From: Devosia sp.
Lineage (GTDB): Bacteria; Pseudomonadota; Alphaproteobacteria; Rhizobiales; Devosiaceae
Reading direction: 5' to 3'
Length of the DNA stretch: 8,372 nucleotides
Assembly (NCBI GenBank): GCA_028290225.1
Contig: JAQGKH010000272.1
Location: forward strand, 1-8,372
Part shown: positions 1-5,453 of the stretch, in pieces
How positions within the stretch are numbered: position 1 is the stretch's first letter
How the letters are laid out: each line of letters opens with the position of its first letter
Translations under genes and position numbers: made by a program
Notes under the pieces: model-generated
The model's input: only the letters and a program-made list of their open reading frames with translations
What the model was told of the DNA's origin: nothing
The model's database searches: none

Positions 1-718
1 CATCGGCGCCCCAGCCACCGGTGAGCCGTTTCACTTCCTCGACGACACTCTTCTCCCGGATATTGACCGGAATAACGCCTTGATAGCGCGCCGCAATGTC
101 GAGCTTGGGCTGCGCCAGATCGGCAACAATGGCCCTTGCGCACCCGCCAGCCAGTGCGGCAATGGCGACCATGGTCCCGATTGGTCCCGCGCCAAGCACC
201 ACTGCCGTATCGCCCGGTTTGATGCCCGCCTTGGTCGCCGCCTGCATGCCAACCGCGAACGGCTCCACCATCGCCCCCTCGGCAAAACTCACATTGTCTG
301 GAAGCTTGAAGGTGTAATTGGCCGGATGCACGACCTCGGAGGTCAGTACGCCATGCACCGGGGGGGTTGCCCAAAAGCTGACCGCCGGATCGACATTGTA
401 AAGCCCCAGGCGTGACGCCCGTGAATTGGGATCGGGAATCCCTGGCTCCATGCACACCCGGTCACCCACCTTGAGATGCGTGACCCCCTCGCCCACTTCC
501 ACCACCGTCCCGGCGGCCTCGTGGCCCAGCACCATGGGATCGTTGACCACGAAGGGCCCGATCTTGCCATGGGTATAGTAATGCACGTCCGATCCGCACA
601 CCCCCACCGTGTGGATCGCGATCTTGACCATGCCCGGCCCCACTTCGAGCGGCAGGTCGATCTCGCGCAGCTTGAGCTCGTGTTGGCGCTCCAGCACCAG
701 TGCCCGAACCTTGGTCAT
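1..718 (-). CDS. Zinc-dependent alcohol dehydrogenase, xylitol/sorbitol dehydrogenase type (partial, 3' end off window)
   Basis: This is a medium-chain dehydrogenase that probably oxidises a polyol such as xylitol or sorbitol to the ketose with NAD+ in the cytoplasm. The first 239 residues are visible; the family is usually about 345, so roughly 105 are missing past the left edge. The N-terminal catalytic domain carries the VGVCGSDVHYY motif with catalytic-zinc Cys41, GHEAAG with His66 and Glu67, and Glu152 in MVEPF. The Rossmann fold begins with LGAGPIG (176-181), and Asp200 at the end of the second strand favours NAD over NADP. The four-cysteine structural zinc site normally following MEPG is absent and replaced by PDPNSRASRLGLYNVDP, as I recall for the xylitol dehydrogenase subgroup. 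The ATG at 716-718 has a strong ribosome binding site. It lies downstream of the topoisomerase gene on the same strand. Family assignment is firm; the polyol substrate is inferred. Confidence 0.88.
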   Translation of the reverse strand, partial: MTKVRALVLERQHELKLREIDLPLEVGPGMVKIAIHTVGVCGSDVHYYTHGKIGPFVVNDPMVLGHEAAGTVVEVGEGVTHLKVGDRVCMEPGIPDPNSRASRLGLYNVDPAVSFWATPPVHGVLTSEVVHPANYTFKLPDNVSFAEGAMVEPFAVGMQAATKAGIKPGDTAVVLGAGPIGTMVAIAALAGGCARAIVADLAQPKLDIAARYQGVIPVNIREKSVVEEVKRLTGGWGAD

Positions 719-723
719 GCCAG

Positions 724-731
724 CCCCTCCC
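724..731 (-). promoter_or_regulatory. Ribosome binding site of the polyol dehydrogenase gene
   Basis: On the minus strand this reads GGGAGGGG, ending 5 nt before the ATG at 716-718. It is a strong Shine-Dalgarno match and supports that start codon over any internal one. Confidence 0.7.
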
Positions 732-807
732 TGTGATTGTATGGCCTGCTCTTGCCTAGCTGCTCCGCGCCCCTCCGGCAATCGGCAGCCAGAGCGGCTC
801 CACCCCC

Positions 808-1806
808 CTAGGCGACCGCCGCCAGCACCGCTGCCAACCGCTTTTCGCGTGTTTGCAGTCCAGCCCGCCCCGGCCCTGCCGCCGACCACAGGCCCTGCAG
901 CTTGCCTTCATCGAACAGCTTGAACAAACAGGGCGTGATATAGGACTTTCGGCAGATCGCCGGGGTGTTCTTGAGCACCTCGGATACTTCCCTTGCCACC
1001 TGCGCCATCTGCCGCTTGCGCGCCGATGCCGAACTGCCCGCTTCGAGCTTGGCGAGCGCCTCGGCCGCCAGCGAACTGGCGCGCAGGGTGCGGAAGTCCT
1101 TGGCCGAAATCTCGATCCCGGTCACTTCGCGCATATAGGCATTAAGGGCGCTGGTCTTGATTGGGCGCACCACCCCTTCGGCATTGCGATAAACCAGCAG
1201 CCGCTTGCCAGGTAGGGTTTTGATCCGGCTGATCGCCTGCGCCAGCACCGCGTCGGTAAACCCGTATTCCGCGCGCTTGCCGCCCTTGGCGTCGAAAGCA
1301 ATCACCACTTCATCACCGGAAATCCGCACATCGCGTGCGAACAGCGTCCCCGCCCCGCGCGTCCCGTTCGCTTCCAGATACTTTTCTCGTCCCACCCGCA
1401 TGGCGGTACGGTCGATAAGCGCTACCCCGATCGCCAGCGCCAGCTCCCTTGAGCCCGCTTCCGCCTGCAGATCCTGCTGCACTTGCTTGCGCAGGCGCGG
1501 CAACACCGCCGTCATCACGGACAAGCGCTTGACCTTCTTGCCTTCGCGCTTGAGCTCCCAGTCGGCGTGGTAGACATATTGTTCGCGTCCCGCCTCATCC
1601 TTGCCGAGCGCCTGGATATGTCCATTCGGCTTGGCCGAAATGCGCACATCCTTCCACGCTGGCGGAATCCCCAGCGCCCGGATGCGGGTCTTGGTTGGCT
1701 CGTCGCACACCAGGGCGCCGCTGGAATCCAGGTAGCAGAACCCTTTCCCGCGCCGCTGGCGGGAAATGGTCAGGTCACTGCGGGCAACTTTAACGAGACG
1801 AACCAT
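808..1806 (-). CDS. DNA topoisomerase IB (bacterial, poxvirus-like)
   Basis: This 332-residue enzyme relaxes positive and negative supercoils through a 3'-phosphotyrosine intermediate without ATP. The N-terminal DNA-clamping domain (about 1-85) includes the family motif IPPAWKDVRIS (47-57) and QALGKDEAGREQYVYH (65-80). The C-terminal catalytic domain shows the expected residues: Arg137 in AMRVGRE, Lys174 in FDAKGGK, Arg239 in KDFRT, Asn280 in KNTPAICRKSYI and nucleophile Tyr289. To my recollection these match the Deinococcus radiodurans enzyme by number, including Asn where poxvirus and eukaryotic enzymes have His. Length is typical of the family and nothing is broken. The ATG lies 7 nt after the stop of the small membrane protein gene. 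No clear Shine-Dalgarno precedes it, so translation may be coupled to that gene. The gene following is the polyol dehydrogenase after an 89-bp gap. Confidence 0.95.
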   Translation of the reverse strand: MVRLVKVARSDLTISRQRRGKGFCYLDSSGALVCDEPTKTRIRALGIPPAWKDVRISAKPNGHIQALGKDEAGREQYVYHADWELKREGKKVKRLSVMTAVLPRLRKQVQQDLQAEAGSRELALAIGVALIDRTAMRVGREKYLEANGTRGAGTLFARDVRISGDEVVIAFDAKGGKRAEYGFTDAVLAQAISRIKTLPGKRLLVYRNAEGVVRPIKTSALNAYMREVTGIEISAKDFRTLRASSLAAEALAKLEAGSSASARKRQMAQVAREVSEVLKNTPAICRKSYITPCLFKLFDEGKLQGLWSAAGPGRAGLQTREKRLAAVLAAVA

Positions 1807-1813
1807 GATGATG

Positions 1814-1972
1814 TCAGGTGGGGTTGGGCTGGGCCCCGGAATAGATCATGTAGACAATGGCAAACAGCACGACGATGGCTACCAATGACATGATCAGCAC
1901 CCGCAGGTTCATCTTGCGCGGGCTGCCCTGCGTGGTTTCGGTCGTGTTTTTGTGGGGGTCGTAGGTTTGCAT
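1814..1972 (-). CDS. Small single-pass membrane protein (52 aa), function unknown
   Basis: I do not recognise a family. The 52 residues comprise a polar, Thr-rich N-terminus (1-19), a positive patch RKMNLR (19-24), one hydrophobic helix of about 20 residues (25-44, containing LIMSLVAIVVLFAIVYMIY), and a short SGAQPNPT tail. By the positive-inside rule the N-terminus should be cytoplasmic. An open frame reaches back to an ATG at 2009-2011, but the ATG at 1970-1972 is preferred because GGAGAG lies just upstream and the extra residues have no coding character. Its stop is 7 nt before the topoisomerase start, so the two are probably one transcript. It is divergent from adenine deaminase. Good codon use, the ribosome binding site and a clean hydrophobic segment make it a likely real gene. 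Confidence 0.7.
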   Translation of the reverse strand: MQTYDPHKNTTETTQGSPRKMNLRVLIMSLVAIVVLFAIVYMIYSGAQPNPT

Positions 1973-2103
1973 GACGCTCTCCGGTAGTGTGGAAACGGCA
2001 ACGTGCGCCATGCCGTCGCGGTTCCCCCTGCTAACAGCACAAGGACTTGACGGGTGCGACGGCGCAGCCGACCCTTGCGCGAAACTGCATCCCGGACCCT
2101 GCC
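1973..2103. promoter_or_regulatory. Divergent intergenic region between the small membrane protein gene and adenine deaminase
   Basis: This 131-bp stretch is the only non-coding space upstream of both divergent units, so it should hold the promoters of the membrane protein/topoisomerase pair (minus) and of the adenine deaminase/hydrolase pair (plus). I cannot assign a convincing -35/-10 pair on either strand. It contains a 6-bp inverted repeat, ACGGCA (1995-2000) and TGCCGT (2011-2016), which could be an operator but is short enough to arise by chance. Confidence 0.45.
1977..1982 (-). promoter_or_regulatory. Ribosome binding site of the small membrane protein gene
   Basis: The minus strand reads GGAGAG, ending 4 nt before the ATG at 1970-1972. 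It decides the start, favouring a 52-residue over a 65-residue product. Confidence 0.65.
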
Positions 2104-3813
2104 ATGCCCACTGCCGACCAACTCGCCCGCATGATTATGGCTGGACAGGGCCAGGCTCCGGCCGATCTGGTGATCAAGAATGTGCGCCTGCTTGATGTGA
2201 TCACCGGCGCCGTTACCCCAACCGATATCGCCATTGTCGGCGAGCGGATCGTCGGCACTTTGGCTCATTACGAAGGGATTCGGACCATCGACGGCGCTGG
2301 CCGCTTCGCCGTCCCGGGCTTCATCGACACGCACCTTCATATCGAATCCTCGCTGGTCACCCCCTTCGAGTTCGACCGCTGCGTATTGCCCCATGGCGTC
2401 ACCACCGCCATCTGCGATCCCCACGAGATTGCCAATGTGCTGGGGGCGCAGGGCATCCGCTATTTCCTCGATTGCGCCGAACGCACGATCATGGATATCC
2501 GCGTCAACCTTTCCTCCTGCGTCCCGGCTACCCCGTTCGAAACCAACGGCGCGGCGCTGGAGATCGAGGACCTTGCCCCCTTCCGCGATCATCCCAAGGT
2601 AATCGGCCTGGCTGAGATGATGAATTTTCCGGGCGTCCTTGCCGGCGATCCGGGCCTGCTGGCCAAGCTCGCGGCCTTCCAGGGCGGCCATATCGATGGC
2701 CATGCTCCGCTACTCCTGGGCTTGCCCCTCAACGGCTATCTGGCTGCCGCCATCCGCACCGACCATGAAGCCACCTCGGCGGCCGAAGCGCGCGAAAAGC
2801 TCGCCAAGGGCATGGCCATCCTGATCCGGGAGGGCTCCGTTTCCAAGGACCTCGAAGCCCTGGCTGAAGTTCTGGATGAAAACACCTCAAGCTTTGTCGC
2901 CCTTTGCACCGATGACCGCAATCCGCTCGACATCGACGAGGAAGGCCATCTCGATAGCTCTATCCGCCGCCTGATCCAGCGCGGCCGCCCGCTCCATCAC
3001 GTTTATCGCGCCGCCTCCCATTCAGCCGCACGCATCTTCAACCTGCGTGATCGCGGGCTCCTGGCGCCAGGCTGGCGCGCCGATATAGCGCTGCTCGACA
3101 GCCTTGAGGATTGCCGCGTTTCCGATGTGATCGCCGCTGGGCATCTGGTCACCGGTGAGCGCTTCGCGACGCGTCAAACCATCGCTCCGGTGGGCCTCGA
3201 CTCGGTCAAGGCCCAGCCGGTCACCCCGGCAACCTTCCACACGCCCCCCAATCCGGCGCGCAACCAGACCCCTGTGATCGGGGTCAGGCCCGGCCTGATC
3301 CTCACCTTCCGGGAGACCGCGACCCTGGCTTCGACCGATCATGGACTTCAGCCCGATCTTGCCGCCGATGTGATCAAGGTCGCCGTAGTCGAGCGCCATG
3401 GCCGCAACGGCAATATCGGGCGCGGCTTTGTCACCGGATTCGGCCTCCAGCGCGGCGCCATCGCCTCCTCGGTCGGCCATGACAGCCACAACATCACCGT
3501 GGTCGGTGCCAGCGACGCAGACATGGCGCTCGCGGTCAATCGCCTCATCGACATGCGCGGCGGCTTTGCCGTGGCTGACGGCGGCCAAATCACCGCCGAA
3601 CTGGCCCTGCCGCTCGCGGGCCTCATGAGCCTCCACTCGTTCGAAACCGTTGCCGCCAGACTCCACGACTTGCGCGACGCCGCCCGCGCGCTGGGCTGCG
3701 TCCTGCCCGAACCTTTCCTTCAGGTTGCGTTTCTCGCCCTCCCCGTCATCCCGCACCTCAAGATGACCGACCGAGGCCTGTTCGATGTCGACGCCTTTGA
3801 TTTTGTGAACTGA
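2104..3813 (+). CDS. ade: Adenine deaminase
   Basis: This enzyme hydrolyses adenine to hypoxanthine and ammonia (EC 3.5.4.2), feeding purine salvage or breakdown in the cytoplasm. It has 569 residues, normal for the bacterial metal-dependent family of the amidohydrolase superfamily. An N-terminal beta segment (21-70, ADLVIKNVRLLDVITG) leads to the metal motif GFIDTHLHIESS (72-83, His77 and His79). DPHEIANVLG (105-114), Glu171 in EMMNFPGV, His200 in HIDGHAP, TDHEATS (219-225) and Asp270 in CTDDRNPLD complete the barrel core. The C-terminal deaminase-specific domain (about 390-569) contains GHDSHNI (458-464) and MRGGFAVADGG (484-494). The frame is open back to a TTG at 2047, but the ATG at 2104 fits the family N-terminus and has a weak GGA 7 nt upstream. 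The hydrolase gene follows after 2 bp, so the two form an operon. Confidence 0.96.
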   Translation: MPTADQLARMIMAGQGQAPADLVIKNVRLLDVITGAVTPTDIAIVGERIVGTLAHYEGIRTIDGAGRFAVPGFIDTHLHIESSLVTPFEFDRCVLPHGVTTAICDPHEIANVLGAQGIRYFLDCAERTIMDIRVNLSSCVPATPFETNGAALEIEDLAPFRDHPKVIGLAEMMNFPGVLAGDPGLLAKLAAFQGGHIDGHAPLLLGLPLNGYLAAAIRTDHEATSAAEAREKLAKGMAILIREGSVSKDLEALAEVLDENTSSFVALCTDDRNPLDIDEEGHLDSSIRRLIQRGRPLHHVYRAASHSAARIFNLRDRGLLAPGWRADIALLDSLEDCRVSDVIAAGHLVTGERFATRQTIAPVGLDSVKAQPVTPATFHTPPNPARNQTPVIGVRPGLILTFRETATLASTDHGLQPDLAADVIKVAVVERHGRNGNIGRGFVTGFGLQRGAIASSVGHDSHNITVVGASDADMALAVNRLIDMRGGFAVADGGQITAELALPLAGLMSLHSFETVAARLHDLRDAARALGCVLPEPFLQVAFLALPVIPHLKMTDRGLFDVDAFDFVN

Positions 3814-3815
3814 CC

Positions 3816-5450
3816 ATGAGCTTTGGCAGTCTGTTTCTCGCTTACCTCGAAGACCTGCCGCCCCGTCGCAACGGCGTGCGCAAGAAGCGCAATATTCCAC
3901 TGAGCATGGCCGATGGCGTCGTGCTGATGACCGACCACTTTGCCCCACGCGCCAAGGGCGAGTTCCCCACCATCCTGATGCGTCTGCCTTATGGCCGGCG
4001 CGGCTTTGGCAACATCGCCGAAGCCTATGCCGAGCGCGGCTTTCATGTGGTGCTGCAGGCCTGTCGCGGCACTGAAAAATCCGGCGGTGAGTTCGACCCA
4101 CTGACCAATGAACGCGCCGATGGTCTTGCCACCCTCGACTGGATCAAGAGCCAGCCCTGGTTCGATGGCCGCATCGGCCTCTCCGGTCCCAGCTATCTCG
4201 GCTACGCCCAATGGGCGATCTGCGATGCGCTGCCGCCCACCGCTGCCATGGCTACCAAGGTCACCACGGCCAATTTTCGCCCTGTGGTTTTCCCCTCCGG
4301 CGCCTTTCACCTCGGCCTGTGGCTCTCCTGGCTGCAGGTCATCGAAGGGCTGCGGCGGCGCCCGCTCAAAACCGCCACCAGCATGTTTTCGGGCCGCATC
4401 GAACGCAACACTGCCAAGGCCGGCATGAGCCTGCCGCTGGTCCAGGCGGACCGTGTCGCTTCCGGGCACGAAGTACCCTTCTGGCGCCACTGGTTCGAAC
4501 ACTCCATTGGCAATGATCAGTTCTGGGACGCCATCGACCACCGCCACCGCCTGAGCGCCACCACCCCGCCGGTGCACTTCATCTCGGGCTGGTACGATTT
4601 CATGCTCGATCCGCTGCTGGCCGATTACGCGCGCCTCGTGGAACTGGGCCATACCCCCTACCTTACGATCGGCACCTGGTTTCACGTCGCCGACGAATTG
4701 CAGCGCGACAATCTGCGCGAAACCATCCTGTGGATGCGGGCCAAGCTCGAAGGCGACAGCACGGGCCTGCGCGCCAGGCCCGTCCGCATCCATATCTCGG
4801 GGATCGACGAGTGGCGCGAGTTCGACCGCTACCCGCCCGGCCCGCCAAGCCTGCAAACCTGGTTCGTCGACACCGGCGCGCGCCTCGTCACGGCGCCCCC
4901 CAGCCCTGCCGATCCCGACCGCTACCGCTACGATCCCGCCGATCCGACCCCCAATCTTGGGGGCGCCATCTTTGCCTTCACTGGCGCCGGCGCCGTCGAC
5001 AACGCCCCGCTCGAAGCCCGGCCCGACGTGCTGGTCTACACCTCCGAGCCGCTAGCCGAAACGCTGACCGTGATCGGGCAAACCGGGGTGACCCTTCATG
5101 CCCGGGCCACGATCCCGCACGCCGATTTCTTTGTCCGCCTCTGCGACGTCTCGCCGGCCGGCATCTCGACCAATATCTGCGACGGGCTGTTCCGCGTCAC
5201 GCCCGAAACCCCGCAGGCGGCCGATGGCTCATGGCAGCTGGAGTTCACCCTCCATGCCAGCGCCCATGCCTTTCTCGCCGGCCATTGCCTGCGGCTGCAG
5301 GTCTCGTCCGGCGCCCATCCGCGCTACGCACGCAATCTGGGCACCGATGAGCCCATCGGCACCGCCACCACCATGGTTGCGAATGATATCGAAATCCTGC
5401 ACGGCCCGAGGCAGGAAACCGCGATCACTCTGCCCCTCTACACGCTCTAA
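3816..5450 (+). CDS. CocE/NonD-family alpha/beta hydrolase (X-Pro dipeptidyl-peptidase S15-like)
   Basis: This is a 544-residue serine hydrolase of the group that includes cocaine esterase, X-Pro dipeptidyl-peptidases and glutaryl-7-ACA acylases; the substrate cannot be told from sequence. The N-terminal strand IPLSMADGVVLMTDHFAP (27-44) is typical. The nucleophile is Ser126 in GLSGPSYLGYAQW, with Asp261 in SGWYDFMLDP as the acid. His290 in IGTWFH is the likely base, although relatives usually have a GPW-x-HG form. CRGTEKSGGEF (83-93) is the conserved loop before the nucleophile. A C-terminal jelly-roll domain (about 345-544) carries RYDPADPTPNLGG and DVLVYTSEPL. No signal peptide is seen, so it is probably cytoplasmic. 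No Shine-Dalgarno precedes the ATG, which lies 2 nt after the adenine deaminase stop, suggesting translational coupling. Family assignment is firm, role unknown. Confidence 0.92.
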   Translation: MSFGSLFLAYLEDLPPRRNGVRKKRNIPLSMADGVVLMTDHFAPRAKGEFPTILMRLPYGRRGFGNIAEAYAERGFHVVLQACRGTEKSGGEFDPLTNERADGLATLDWIKSQPWFDGRIGLSGPSYLGYAQWAICDALPPTAAMATKVTTANFRPVVFPSGAFHLGLWLSWLQVIEGLRRRPLKTATSMFSGRIERNTAKAGMSLPLVQADRVASGHEVPFWRHWFEHSIGNDQFWDAIDHRHRLSATTPPVHFISGWYDFMLDPLLADYARLVELGHTPYLTIGTWFHVADELQRDNLRETILWMRAKLEGDSTGLRARPVRIHISGIDEWREFDRYPPGPPSLQTWFVDTGARLVTAPPSPADPDRYRYDPADPTPNLGGAIFAFTGAGAVDNAPLEARPDVLVYTSEPLAETLTVIGQTGVTLHARATIPHADFFVRLCDVSPAGISTNICDGLFRVTPETPQAADGSWQLEFTLHASAHAFLAGHCLRLQVSSGAHPRYARNLGTDEPIGTATTMVANDIEILHGPRQETAITLPLYTL

Positions 5451-5453
5451 GCT

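Noticed and set aside
736..741. TACAAT on the minus strand as a -10 box for the polyol dehydrogenase
   Set aside because: No -35-like element lies 16-18 bp upstream, and the implied transcription start would fall within the ribosome binding site.
719..807. Possible terminator between the topoisomerase and polyol dehydrogenase genes
   Set aside because: The 89 bp hold no stem with a following T-run on the minus strand. Apart from the ribosome binding site I see nothing definable.
2052..2074. Short nested repeats GGGT/ACCC and TGCG/CGCA upstream of adenine deaminase, considered as a riboswitch or attenuator
   Set aside because: The arms are 4 bp and no known purine riboswitch core is recognisable. 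This is expected by chance in GC-rich sequence.
2047..2075. TTGACG at 2047-2052 as a -35 box for adenine deaminase
   Set aside because: At 17-bp spacing the -10 position reads GACCCT, which matches the consensus at only two positions. The promoter cannot be called from this.
2047..2103. Upstream TTG start that would add 19 residues to adenine deaminase
   Set aside because: The added residues do not resemble the family N-terminus, and the AAGGA before the TTG is too close to serve as its ribosome binding site.
1909..2703. A 264-codon minus-strand open frame spanning the divergent region and the start of adenine deaminase
   Set aside because: It overlaps the small membrane protein in another frame and is antisense to the adenine deaminase metal site. 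Its sequence looks like a shadow of that gene.
3022..4856. Two long minus-strand open frames (3022-4101 and 3720-4856) opposite adenine deaminase and the hydrolase
   Set aside because: They lie antisense to two genes with clear catalytic motifs, have low-complexity Gly/Ala/Arg composition and no family resemblance.
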